In this document: piece after piece, positions 55,808-64,000 of the stretch
Layout: each line of letters begins with the position of its first letter
Numbering within the stretch: the stretch's first letter is position 1
NCBI RefSeq assembly: GCF_001707755.1
Contig: NZ_MBDL01000001.1
Span: forward strand, 1-64,000
Length of the DNA stretch: 64,000 nt
From: Acinetobacter celticus
Lineage (GTDB): Bacteria > Pseudomonadota > Gammaproteobacteria > Pseudomonadales > Moraxellaceae
Reading direction: 5' to 3'
Notes under the pieces: model-generated
What the model was told of the DNA's origin: nothing
Databases searched by the model: none
What the model saw: the letters and a program-made list of their open reading frames with translations, nothing else
Position numbers and translations under genes: made by a program

Positions 55808-57082
55808 TCACAAAATAACTCTTGTGGCCGAATATAGCGCCTGTTCGAATTGTTGAACTGGACGTTGCCAACCAACATCCTGAATATCTTGTTGCGCATT
55901 TTTACCCATGTGCTTGAGCACCTCACGCTGAGGCAACTGCTGAATCTGACGCACAAAACTGGTTGTATCACCCACAGCACATAACCAGCCCGACTGCTGA
56001 TGTTTCACATATTGATGCGCACAAGCACGGTCATATGCAACAACAGCTAAACCACTGGCCATGGCCTCTAACACCACATTACCAAAGGTTTCGACTTGAC
56101 TGGCAAACACAAAAATATCTGCACTAGCATACGCTTCTGACAATCGAGTACCACTCAAACTTCCTGTAAAAATCACTTTATTTTGGGCACTTAAGTGTTT
56201 TAATTTTGTGGCCTCTGGGCCATCACCAACAATGACCAAAAGAGTTTTCTGCTGATTGCTTTTTTGTAAAGCAATATATGCCTGAATAATGACATCGACT
56301 TCTTTTTCAGGAGATAACCTTCCCACGTAAAGCAACACCGTAGTCTGATCATCTGCACCCCAACGCCGTCTTAATTGTGCAGATGCATATTGGGGATGAA
56401 AACACTCAACATCTACCCCACGACCAACGACTGCTATGGGGCAATTCACCCCTAAGGCCTGTAAAGAATGTGCCGTGTCTTGACTTGGAACACAGGTGAG
56501 CTGGGTATTGTTATGAAACCAACATAGATAACGCTGTATGGGTTTGACCAAAAAAGCCAAATCAAAGAAGCGACTAAAATCTTGAAAGGCTGAATGAAAG
56601 CCACTAGATATCGGTATTTTTTTATTTTTAGCCACTTGTAAGGCAGCTATACCCAATGGGCCTTCTGTCACAATATGCACCACATCAGGTTCAAAGTCTT
56701 CTATAGCATGAGAAACTTTCAAAAACTGAGGCCAACCAAATTTAAGGGTTGGATAGCGCGGAATCGACTGTGCTAAGACCAAACATTCTTTATTTGGCAC
56801 AAATTGAGTACAACTATGTTTTTGCTGTGGGCGAATTAATAGAATTTTATGGCCTTGTTTTTGTAGGCCTTTACATAGTTGCAAAAGCGACAATGCCACG
56901 CCGTTAATTTCGGGTGGCCAAGTTTCAGTCACGATTACAATTTTGAGCTTTGGACGAACCAAATCATGCAAAGCCTGCAAATCGTATTGTTCAGTCTGAC
57001 GACTTTTATTTTTAAAATAAAATCTAAAATTTCCTGGAAAATCTTGTTGTTTTAAATGGTTGAACGCAGATACCTGAGCCAT
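55808..57082 (-). CDS. Family 4 glycosyltransferase (GT-B, lipid/polysaccharide glycosyltransferase-like)
   Basis: A 424-residue GT4 enzyme. The N-terminal Rossmann domain contains IVIVTETWPPEINGVALSLLQLCKGL, GPLGIAALQVAKNKKIPISSGFHSAF and FHNNTQLTCVPS. The C-terminal donor domain has LLYVGRLSPEKEVDVIIQAY, IVGDGPE and the E-x7-E motif SQVETFGNVVLEAMASGLAV. It resembles glycolipid mannosyl- or sulfoquinovosyltransferase-type GT4 proteins, but donor and acceptor cannot be read from sequence. About 47 extra residues precede the usual domain start. Confidence 0.85.
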   Translation of the reverse strand: MAQVSAFNHLKQQDFPGNFRFYFKNKSRQTEQYDLQALHDLVRPKLKIVIVTETWPPEINGVALSLLQLCKGLQKQGHKILLIRPQQKHSCTQFVPNKECLVLAQSIPRYPTLKFGWPQFLKVSHAIEDFEPDVVHIVTEGPLGIAALQVAKNKKIPISSGFHSAFQDFSRFFDLAFLVKPIQRYLCWFHNNTQLTCVPSQDTAHSLQALGVNCPIAVVGRGVDVECFHPQYASAQLRRRWGADDQTTVLLYVGRLSPEKEVDVIIQAYIALQKSNQQKTLLVIVGDGPEATKLKHLSAQNKVIFTGSLSGTRLSEAYASADIFVFASQVETFGNVVLEAMASGLAVVAYDRACAHQYVKHQQSGWLCAVGDTTSFVRQIQQLPQREVLKHMGKNAQQDIQDVGWQRPVQQFEQALYSATRVIL

Positions 57083-57308
57083 AGTCTACCCATCATTTGT
57101 ATTTTAACAAAAGTATAGGAGCTGTTTCTTACAGCTTGATGATGCTTCAATGACAGTACAAATATTACACTCCCTTCAACCACATCGCGTTATTGTTATT
57201 AAACATTATTAAAAAACAGCCATCTTTCTTATAAAAGATGACTGCTGATCATAGAATATAGATCAAAAGAGGAACTTTACTGAATATTAAATAAATATAA
57301 ACAAGCAC

Positions 57309-57719
57309 TTAAAAAACCAGGCTAATATATAAATCATCCGTATAATCACCCGCTGGCGTCATAGCATTCGGGCGTTCAACCAATTGCACAGTCACAACAT
57401 ATTGATCAGAACCGGATTGACTCATAGGTGCGCCCCAGCGAGAACCAGAACCTCCTGAAATATTCATTTGTGTTTGTAAACGACCTAAACGACCATTGGT
57501 TAAATAACTTCTACCAGATGAACCTTCAGCATTACGCGTTCTAAACTGGATCGCATATTTCGAATCACAATTCACATTAAAGGATAATGCTGAACGCGTT
57601 TGTGAAGTCGAATTGAGCTGAAGCTGACTTGAAGTCACTCGATCAATTTGGCATTGCTGTGCATGACCGCTCGTGGCCATTACAACCACAGCCAAACCTA
57701 AGTAATATTTCATTTTCAT
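57309..57719 (-). CDS. Spore-coat-U (SCPU) domain pilin-like subunit, last gene of the pilus operon
   Basis: A 136-residue secreted protein, with a signal peptide ending TSGHA and a single SCPU domain. It has the paired cysteines (QQCQID and VNCDSKY) and the C-terminal donor-strand-like AGDYTDDLYISLVF. The start is ATG 57719, with AAGGAG at good spacing and directly after the usher stop. In archaic (Csu-like) systems the last gene normally encodes a two-domain tip adhesin of about 330-350 residues. This one has only a single domain, so it may be a tip or minor subunit without a separate lectin domain. Confidence 0.8.
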   Translation of the reverse strand: MKMKYYLGLAVVVMATSGHAQQCQIDRVTSSQLQLNSTSQTRSALSFNVNCDSKYAIQFRTRNAEGSSGRSYLTNGRLGRLQTQMNISGGSGSRWGAPMSQSGSDQYVVTVQLVERPNAMTPAGDYTDDLYISLVF

Positions 57720-57729
57720 CACGTACTCC

Positions 57730-60030
57730 TTACTTACAGACAATACGCATTGGCTGAGAACTAGACTCTTTTGCTTCCTTCTCAGTAATATTCAAATCAA
57801 ATGAACAAGTTGCGTTATCGCCATATAAAACTGACATTTTATGGGTTCCAGCGGTGATGCCATATAAAGTAACCGATCCATCCGTCGTAATTGGATAGAC
57901 ATCTCCATTCGCTAGATGAAGTTCAGAACCCGGCTTAAAGTTTGCGCCATTCATATCTTGTGGTTGCAGTGTCAGCATAAAAGTATGCTGAATTGGAAAG
58001 TCCACCACATAGCCACGTTGGTTGAGTGTTGTTAATGGTTTAGATGAAGCATCATATTTTTCTTCGATTGGTAGCTGATTTTCATCAAAACCAATATCAT
58101 ATTTAACATAAGGAACAATATCATGTACAAAGGCATAGCCTTTTTTATTGGTTTTCTCTGCGCGGTTTAATGCACTTAATACGTCGATATCTGAGTAATT
58201 ACCCACCTTAACCAGTGCAAATGCATTATTAATAGATTTCGTAAAATTAACCTGCCCATCCAAAAATGCGATTGCACCGCTATATCCTATAGTTGAATCG
58301 CTTTCATGCTCATACTGATAATGTTGCAGACTCAGGTCACCAGCGCGGGTTTTTGCAACCACATTGACACTGGCAATGTTTTCATCCTGACGGCGGTTGG
58401 CACCAAGGGCATAATCCAATCCAACTTGACTGCCACTGTCATGTACATATTGAACACTGGCATTGTTATTATCCGTTGCATAATTTAAATACACTTTATT
58501 TCGGATATCAAAATTATAGCTTATGCTTAAAATCCCGCCGTTATCCTTAACCTCGCCAAAGCGTTGAAAATAACCTAATCCCAAAGAAAGATTATTCCCA
58601 ATCAGTCTATTAAAACCAATATTGAAGATTTTTTCATCATTAAAGAAGCTGGCACTATTCTTATAATATGTTTGTTCTGCATAACTCATGTTTATATTTT
58701 GAAAAAAAGGCACTTGACTGAAGGTAATATATGCAAAATTCTCAAATTTAGGCACTGCATTATCCTGTAGCGGATCATCCCCGACATATCTAAAATTATC
58801 TTCTGCATATTTAGAGCTAATACCTAAGGATATCTGGCTGAATTCTTTACTTAAAGCTAAGCCATATAAAAATTTTGAGCCGTCATTCGAGTTAGAATTT
58901 AAAACAAGGGCATCTAAAACCACAAAATACGGCAATCCTTGTGTCCAAGTAATTCCCGTATTTTGTAAATCTCGAGTATATGAAATATTCGCGCCCAATG
59001 AGGTGGTTTCCCTAAGCCCTCGCCGGTAATAAAGATTGGTGAAAAAATCCCGATAATCACTGCTGTCGGTGTAATAGTTATAGCGAAGTTTCCCCAAGGA
59101 AATATTGTATTCACTCAACCCTTTACGCAACAATTTATTATTAATTAAGATAGGCAATGTTTTAACGCTTCGGTTGCCCAGTACATCTTCAACAACAATT
59201 TGCGCATTCCCTGTATAGTTAACCTGTGAACCAGTCTGCAAGACATAATCACCAGGACTGACCTTTTGATTATATATTTTCACGCCGTTCATATACAGCT
59301 CTACAGTTGACGGCAACCTCGCCGTACCTTGCAGTTGTGGGGTGTTCCAGTAAACAAAACCTGGGCGTTCTAAATAATTTGTCCCCCAGCTAACCCCTGC
59401 CAACCGCACTGAATTAAAAAATGGATTAGAAATTGTTGTTGTATCACCCAAAGTTAATTTGGTTAATTTATCTGGAAAATCAATATCGAGGCTCGTGCCA
59501 ATACGTACGGTTTTTTCATCTTCCGCCTCACTGTTGTACAACATTGAATTTTTAAAAAACCAATAGTCCTTAAAAATACCCAAATCGATCAATCCATTGT
59601 ATCCAGTCAAAATTTCAGATTTGTTATATTGCACTTCATAATTAATAAATCCTCCCAGATTGGCTTTTTCTGGTCGGTCAAATTCATAAAGCCCGTAACG
59701 CCCAGTCAAAAAATACTGGCTTGGAATACTGAGCTTAATTGACTGGTTTTCTTCATCAAAATCGGCCTTCATTTGATCATTTGAAACCAAACAAAAGTCA
59801 TTCGCACCGTTTAGCTGGATTAAAACCTTAGCATCAACATTGCGTTCTGTTAACAAAGCACATTCGATATAATAATTTGTATCACGCTTGATTAAAGTTG
59901 CATCTACATTCTGATTAAGATTATTTATCCATAAATTGGCAATAAATTTTTCCGATGGTAACTCATTGGCATGTGCACTTATTACCAAAAAAAAATTTAT
60001 CATGACTATTATTCTTTTATTTATAGCCAT
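57730..60030 (-). CDS. Fimbrial outer-membrane usher
   Basis: This 766-residue usher is the beta-barrel pore that polymerises and secretes pilus subunits. After a signal peptide (ending ISAHA), the order is the N-terminal chaperone-binding domain (about 25-140), the 24-strand barrel interrupted by the plug domain (near TVELYMNGVKIYNQKVSPGDYVLQTGSQVNYTGNAQIVVEDVLG), and the C-terminal domains ending with a Cys pair. Its length and partner genes match the archaic (sigma/Csu-type) usher class, not the larger FimD class. It starts 16 nt after the chaperone gene. Confidence 0.92.
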   Translation of the reverse strand: MAINKRIIVMINFFLVISAHANELPSEKFIANLWINNLNQNVDATLIKRDTNYYIECALLTERNVDAKVLIQLNGANDFCLVSNDQMKADFDEENQSIKLSIPSQYFLTGRYGLYEFDRPEKANLGGFINYEVQYNKSEILTGYNGLIDLGIFKDYWFFKNSMLYNSEAEDEKTVRIGTSLDIDFPDKLTKLTLGDTTTISNPFFNSVRLAGVSWGTNYLERPGFVYWNTPQLQGTARLPSTVELYMNGVKIYNQKVSPGDYVLQTGSQVNYTGNAQIVVEDVLGNRSVKTLPILINNKLLRKGLSEYNISLGKLRYNYYTDSSDYRDFFTNLYYRRGLRETTSLGANISYTRDLQNTGITWTQGLPYFVVLDALVLNSNSNDGSKFLYGLALSKEFSQISLGISSKYAEDNFRYVGDDPLQDNAVPKFENFAYITFSQVPFFQNINMSYAEQTYYKNSASFFNDEKIFNIGFNRLIGNNLSLGLGYFQRFGEVKDNGGILSISYNFDIRNKVYLNYATDNNNASVQYVHDSGSQVGLDYALGANRRQDENIASVNVVAKTRAGDLSLQHYQYEHESDSTIGYSGAIAFLDGQVNFTKSINNAFALVKVGNYSDIDVLSALNRAEKTNKKGYAFVHDIVPYVKYDIGFDENQLPIEEKYDASSKPLTTLNQRGYVVDFPIQHTFMLTLQPQDMNGANFKPGSELHLANGDVYPITTDGSVTLYGITAGTHKMSVLYGDNATCSFDLNITEKEAKESSSQPMRIVCK

Positions 60031-60046
60031 ATTTATTCTCCCAATA

Positions 60047-60751
60047 TTAGTTAAATAATTTCATTTCAACTGGTTTTTTCGAATTATTTGTTTCTAGTAC
60101 TACGCTATATTTTTTTGCATTTGCTAAATTAATATTTTTTAAATCATAAAAGATTTTATTCTTAGCTAACACATAAGCCATTGTATCATTGCTAAAAATA
60201 ATTTTTTTTTGCTCATCCAATATTTTTAAGTTCGTCACTTGTACATGGGAATTCGCAAGATTGTTTAAAATCAGCTTATCATTTTGTACATTAAAATTAA
60301 CTTTAAGCTCATCTTGCTTACCAACAAACAAGGGTAAATTAAAGTTTACTAAAAATTTCACCATCGTTTCATTGCCCACTGGGGTAATTTCATCAATGAT
60401 CATCCGCCACGCTTGTTCACTCGCTGGATTTATACTCGATGCAACTGCAGGTGTAAAACCTACGCGTATCGCTTGATGCTTATTCGGCTGTAAAATAAAA
60501 TTTTTAGGATTGATAATAATATTATTATCAGGTTCCAAAACATTTTCACCCTGTTCGTTTTGCGTCCACTTAAATACCTTGACTTCAAAAACTCGCTTCT
60601 CTGTTTCATCAACAGATTCTAAAGTAAGTGTAGTCGACCTTTGCTTATTCGGGTTGTCTATAAACATCTGTACAGGAGAGACTGAAACCCCAGCAAAAGC
60701 TTTGATGGTACACAGTAGCGATGTCATAAAAACCAATAAATTTTTTTTCAT
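60047..60751 (-). CDS. Periplasmic pilus assembly chaperone
   Basis: The 234-residue, two-domain immunoglobulin-like PapD-family chaperone. The signal peptide ends IKAFA, the G1/F1 region is NPKNFILQPNKHQAIRVGFTP, and EQAWRMIIDEI is typical of archaic-class chaperones, which use a long donor strand. It caps subunits by donor-strand complementation before delivery to the usher. It lies between the pilin and the usher. Confidence 0.92.
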   Translation of the reverse strand: MKKNLLVFMTSLLCTIKAFAGVSVSPVQMFIDNPNKQRSTTLTLESVDETEKRVFEVKVFKWTQNEQGENVLEPDNNIIINPKNFILQPNKHQAIRVGFTPAVASSINPASEQAWRMIIDEITPVGNETMVKFLVNFNLPLFVGKQDELKVNFNVQNDKLILNNLANSHVQVTNLKILDEQKKIIFSNDTMAYVLAKNKIFYDLKNINLANAKKYSVVLETNNSKKPVEMKLFN

Positions 60752-60864
60752 TATTTCGCTCTTTTTTAATTGTAAGTAATCTGACTCACTGCTAGCAACA
60801 AGTCAGATTCTGCTTTCTTATTTATACTGTACTAAAACTTACTATGTTCAGTAAATAGTCACTT

Positions 60865-61392
60865 TTAGTAATATACACGGATTTTGTATGTATCAGTATA
60901 GTCACCAGCTGCTGTTGTTGCAGGAACGGCAAATTTGGTACGTGCTGTCACAGTGAAATTATCAACTGATAAACCTGCATAGTTATTGTTACCCCAAGTT
61001 GGGGCAGCAGGGCCGGCACTACCTGAAGTTTTCGCAGTCGTAATAACTGTGTCAATTGTGTCACTGCCATTTTTCACAAACGTATTATTACTGGTATTGG
61101 CATTTGCTGTAGTTAAATTCAAAATATAATGCGTATTTGTGGTTACGCTATAGCTTGAAGTCACATTGCTTGCATCTGTTTTTAACACCAAATCTTTTGG
61201 ATCAGAAATAGTACATTTTTTAGGTACGGTTAATTTAATTGGAATATCTCGGCTACAACCAAGCTCTGTACAGCCTTTCCAGCGATCATTATCATTACTA
61301 CCACCGCCTTTATCTGCATCATCTGCAAAAACGCTTGCTGAACATGCACCTAGTACTAATGCTGCTAAAGCAGCTTGAGTCATTTTATTCAT
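60865..61392 (-). CDS. Major pilin subunit of the chaperone-usher pilus
   Basis: The 175-residue secreted subunit has a signal peptide ending SASVFA, a glycine/aspartate-rich N-terminal extension (DDADKGGGSNDNDRWKG, the likely donor strand region) and cysteines in KGCTELGCSRD and KKCTISD. The incomplete Ig-like fold ends with the SCPU-type PATTAAGDYTDTYKIRVYY. It is highly Thr/Asn/Ala-rich, as expected for an abundant pilin. It is the first gene of the operon, with GGAG 8 nt before the ATG, and is separated from the chaperone by 113 bp. Confidence 0.85.
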   Translation of the reverse strand: MNKMTQAALAALVLGACSASVFADDADKGGGSNDNDRWKGCTELGCSRDIPIKLTVPKKCTISDPKDLVLKTDASNVTSSYSVTTNTHYILNLTTANANTSNNTFVKNGSDTIDTVITTAKTSGSAGPAAPTWGNNNYAGLSVDNFTVTARTKFAVPATTAAGDYTDTYKIRVYY

Positions 61393-62238
61393 GATGGATT
61401 CTCCATTAAATTATTATCTAGCCACCACTTCCTCGAATCCGATTGTTTAACCATATTCAGAAATAATCTAACAATCTTCATTTCTCCTAAGGGCACAGCC
61501 ATTGTTCAACAAATCTCACAAAAAATAATATATAGTGCATTTTTCACACAAACAGTGAATTAGGTCACACTTTTACATAAGGAAATGAATAGAAATTGTT
61601 GTTTATGATCGGTTTTTAAAGACCACTTTAAAGCTAATGATTAAAATAAAATTAAAAAAGCATTTATCTTCCTGACAATATGAATTGCTTTCTAAGCTAA
61701 ATTTAATGTGTTTTCATACACCTAGCTTTTATTAAAAATTACATTAAATTACATTTAACTAGATTTTTGACTTATTCTTTTTTATTTTCCTTATAATTTT
61801 ATTTACTTTTCACGTATTTTTTTTTATAAATTCAATTGAATATTCAAGTTTAATCAAATTATAAAATACCAATACCAAAAAATAGGGATTGAAACCACGA
61901 ATATATTGTGATGCAAGTCGCATTTAATTACATAAAATGTCACAAATTTACTTAAATTTTTAATACGGTATCAAAAAAATTATATAAAACACACAATGTA
62001 TTCAATTTTTAGAATTTAATTTTTAAATGATTTTTACTCTTTTAATGCCCAATTAATCATAATAAAAATTCATCTTTATCCACGTTATTCTAATTTTTAA
62101 ATTATTGATTGTACTTATGCCTTAATGGTCGATATCCCGCTTTAGCATAAAATTGCAGTAAAAAATATCCGACATGGCTTGGCCAATTAAAAGATGGTTT
62201 TTAACTAACGACTCTTTTGAAATTTTGATAAACAGCAT
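61393..62238. other. Long AT-rich non-coding region upstream of the pilus operon
   Basis: About 850 bp with no supportable gene on either strand and very high A+T (long T/A runs near 61740-62060). It must contain the pilus operon promoter near the 61400-61600 end. Such low-GC stretches upstream of surface-structure genes are typical H-NS binding regions. I see no direct repeats long enough to be attachment sites. A GGGATTGAAACC string at 61885 is single-copy. Confidence 0.5.
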
Positions 62239-62273
62239 AAAACAAGCACCAGATTTGGCTGGTGCTTGTTTTA
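62239..62273. terminator. Terminator downstream of the XAC2610-like gene
   Basis: AAAACAAGCACCA / TGGTGCTTGTTTT with an eight-base loop, 27 nt past the stop of the leftward gene, with poly-A/T tracts on both sides. Confidence 0.92.
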
Positions 62274-62299
62274 AAGAATAAACCTATACCAAAGGCGTG

Positions 62300-63118
62300 C
62301 TATTGAATGCGATTAAGTAAGCCCTTTTCTACTTGGTAGAGCTGACCGTCACCAAAATCTATCTGTTGATTTTCCCCATGTAAGGTCGGAAAACCCGTAA
62401 TTTTCTCTAATTGTGGCGAACGTTGAAACTGCTTCGTTTTAGGATTATACATCCAGTAGATAAAGTGTTTATCTTCAACTTTCTTGCCTTCTGACAAATC
62501 TGAAAGCACGACATCATAATAGCCGTCAAAATTAATATCTAAAAAGCCAATACTATTTGAGAAAGCATTAAATCCCGTAAGGCTTTGCAAAATGGTATTG
62601 TCAGTTTTGTTGATAATATCAACACGCTTTAAAACTTTTCCTGATGCCTGTTGCGTATCTTCATTGCCATAAAATTTAAAGACAATAATAGGTTTATCTA
62701 CAACCTTGAATGCAGGTTCAAAATCAATTTTATTTTTTAGACTTCCATCAATCGTACTCAGTACCGCCGACAACTCTCCTGTATTGGCATTTAAGTTTCC
62801 ATCTAAAGTATATTGAGTTACGGCTTCATCAGAACTATCAACACTGACCGATTTTAAATTCAGTGAATTGCCCCTCTGCACTCCTTTAAAGGTAATACTT
62901 TTATTTTCTGTTAGGTCTTTTAAAGTCCCATGCGGGTTCCAAATACCGGCATATAAGTCTAGAAAATATCGATTATCGGCAGAGCGCAACATACGTTGCA
63001 TAGAAACACGAACATTATTAAAAGGTTTGAGCTGTTCGCTAATTGTGGCGGTGCTTTCAGCAAAGCTGAAACTTGAAAGTGATAATGCAATAAGGCACAG
63101 GAAACTTTTAGTTTTCAT
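62300..63118 (-). CDS. Secreted protein of unknown function (XAC2610/VCBS-like)
   Basis: A 272-residue protein with a signal peptide (KTKSFLCLIALSLSSFSFA) starting at ATG 63118; a frame from 63130 adds four residues. It is beta-rich. It carries a short calcium-binding-type segment IGFLDINFDGYYDVVLSD in which Asp residues are spaced as in FG-GAP/EF-loop repeats, followed by YWMYNPKTKQFQRSPQLEKI. That combination recalls the XAC2610-type secreted proteins, but the match is from memory and tentative. A periplasmic location is inferred. It is monocistronic. Confidence 0.65.
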   Translation of the reverse strand: MKTKSFLCLIALSLSSFSFAESTATISEQLKPFNNVRVSMQRMLRSADNRYFLDLYAGIWNPHGTLKDLTENKSITFKGVQRGNSLNLKSVSVDSSDEAVTQYTLDGNLNANTGELSAVLSTIDGSLKNKIDFEPAFKVVDKPIIVFKFYGNEDTQQASGKVLKRVDIINKTDNTILQSLTGFNAFSNSIGFLDINFDGYYDVVLSDLSEGKKVEDKHFIYWMYNPKTKQFQRSPQLEKITGFPTLHGENQQIDFGDGQLYQVEKGLLNRIQ

Positions 63119-63640
63119 TGTTGAACTCACATGCAGAAGAAGATGTTTTATAAGTACTGTATCACAACACTTTTACAACATAGCCAACATCTATTTAGGA
63201 GTTTTGAAACCAACAGCCTATTCAATCCATCTTTTTCAAGATGCCAATTTTTAAAATTTCTTTCAAGATGATATGTCTAGATATCCAATGAATCCGTTAT
63301 TTTTTAAGTTACTGAAATCAAGTTATGGTTTCTGAATTATATTTCAACTTCTCAATAACCTGTTTTCTCTGAAACTCTACATATCAGCCTCATGAGCCTA
63401 ATTCAAGAATGAAGAAGAGTTCTTGCTCAACGTAAAACTATCTACTTTTTGAGAAAATCTATTGCTCAAACATTAATAACCATTCCTCATGAAACATCTA
63501 AATCAAATAATCCCAAACCTATATATTCAAATGGATTATTGAAACCTTCTAAACAAGAAAAACTCAGGCTAGGTATTTTTTATATTCTTAAACCCACCTT
63601 ACAGCTGACCTACTGAGATGATGTTATAATTCCCACCCAT
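63119..63640. other. Intergenic region between ilvC and the XAC2610-like gene
   Basis: About 520 bp of AT-rich DNA. One rightward frame stays open for about 68 codons (63412-63618) but has no ATG and no ribosome-binding site, so it is not called. The left side must contain the promoter of the leftward secreted-protein gene. Confidence 0.4.
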
Positions 63641-63672
63641 AAAAAAACCCCGCTTACGCAGGGTTTTATAGC
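63641..63672 (-). terminator. Terminator of ilvC
   Basis: AAAAACCCCGC / GCAGGGTTTT around TTAC, with one mismatch and T-rich on the minus-strand side, 24 nt after the ilvC stop. Confidence 0.8.
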
Positions 63673-63695
63673 ATAAAATCAGCTAGATAAGAAAA

Positions 63696-64000
63696 TTAGT
63701 TCTTTTCTTTATCTACGATTTTATTTGCTTGAATCCAAGGCATCATTGCACGAAGTTTATTACCCGTTACTTCAATACCATGCTCAGCGTTTTGACGACG
63801 ACGTGCAGTCATAGATGGGTAATTCAATGCACCTTCGTTAATGAACATTTTTGCGTATTCACCAGATTGAATACGTTTAAGTGCATTACGCATTGCTTCA
63901 CGAGACTGTTCGTTAATTACTTCAGTACCCGTTACATATTCACCATATTCAGCATTGTTTGATACTGAATAGTTCATGTCCGCAATACCGCCTTCAAACA
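63696..64000 (-). CDS. ilvC: Ketol-acid reductoisomerase, C-terminal part (runs off the window)
   Basis: The visible 101 residues are the C-terminal knotted domain of IlvC, the NADPH- and Mg-dependent enzyme of branched-chain amino-acid synthesis. The frame continues to the right edge as [28 protein letters not shown]. It ends with the NPSM-like [32 protein letters not shown] and an expected C-terminus (VDKEKN). About two-thirds of the gene lies outside the window. Confidence 0.96.
   Translation of the reverse strand, partial: FEGGIADMNYSVSNNAEYGEYVTGTEVINEQSREAMRNALKRIQSGEYAKMFINEGALNYPSMTARRRQNAEHGIEVTGNKLRAMMPWIQANKIVDKEKN

Noticed and set aside
61885..61896. GGGATTGAAACC string resembling the end of some CRISPR repeats
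   Set aside because: It occurs once, with no repeated copies at regular spacing and no cas genes anywhere in the window.
63476..63560. Suspected transposase or IS remnant near ilvC
   Set aside because: No inverted repeats, target duplications or DDE-type motifs are visible in any frame.
63412..63618. 68-codon open frame between ilvC and the secreted-protein gene
   Set aside because: It directly follows a stop codon, has no ATG and no ribosome-binding site, and its translation shows no family signature.

Overview
This window is chromosomal DNA from a member of the genus Acinetobacter (Gammaproteobacteria, Moraxellaceae). The evidence is the AT-rich composition, the GigA/GigB-type phosphatase/STAS pair, the scattered single-gene placement of gspE, and the blocks polA / yggT-proC-tilS-accA-ppx / trxA / rho / ihfA-pheT-pheS and ndk-rlmN-pilW-rodZ-ispG-hisS-yfgM-bamB-der. 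I cannot resolve the species. Almost everything is core housekeeping. There are no insertion sequences, prophage genes, tRNA genes or CRISPR arrays that I can see.

Layout. Positions 1-240 are the promoter and pre-16S leader of a ribosomal RNA operon that reads leftwards out of the window. Positions 468-8400 carry mlaA, a GigA/GigB-like regulatory pair followed by a nitrilase-family amidase, ohr, gspE, and a hypothetical protein paired with an MscS-type channel. Positions 8496-19416 hold a large DUF2339 membrane protein, polA, and the leftward run ppx-accA-tilS-proC-yggT. Positions 19680-26241 hold trxA, rho, a small heptad-repeat lipoprotein and pheS-pheT-ihfA. Positions 26385-33068 are a mixed block of small and poorly known genes together with rpmI-rplT, a GST, and a small heat-shock protein. 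The block lies between rpmI-rplT and thrS-infC, which are neighbours in many bacteria. Positions 33131-46943 contain thrS-infC, an acyl-CoA synthetase, darP-NPr-rapZ, the pantothenate/folate/poly(A) cluster (pcnB-folK-panB-panC), comEA-mazG, an SDR and der. Positions 47114-57082 are the conserved bamB-to-ndk cluster plus iscX and a PAP2/glycosyltransferase pair. Positions 57309-61392 form a compact chaperone-usher pilus operon. A 0.9-kb AT-rich non-coding stretch, a secreted protein of unknown function, and the 3' part of ilvC complete the window.

How the genes work together. Translation and its control are heavily represented (thrS, infC, rpmI, rplT, pheST, hisS, tilS, rlmN, der, darP, the rRNA promoter). 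Envelope functions include MlaA, BamB, RodZ, PilW, GspE, MscS, the PAP2/GT4 pair and the chaperone-usher pilus. Stress functions include GigA/GigB, NPr, Ohr, thioredoxin, Hsp20, GST and Ppx.

The items most worth a second look are: the four-gene archaic-type pilus operon without a recognisable two-domain tip adhesin; a 14.7-copy TGATTTG heptanucleotide array beside the rplT terminator; a possible fourU-type RNA thermometer on hsp20; a paired dispersed repeat, one copy of which splits pheS from pheT; a secreted protein built from two TonB-C-like modules; and the co-location of GigA/GigB with NPr. I did not find an unmistakably new multi-gene defence or mobile system.
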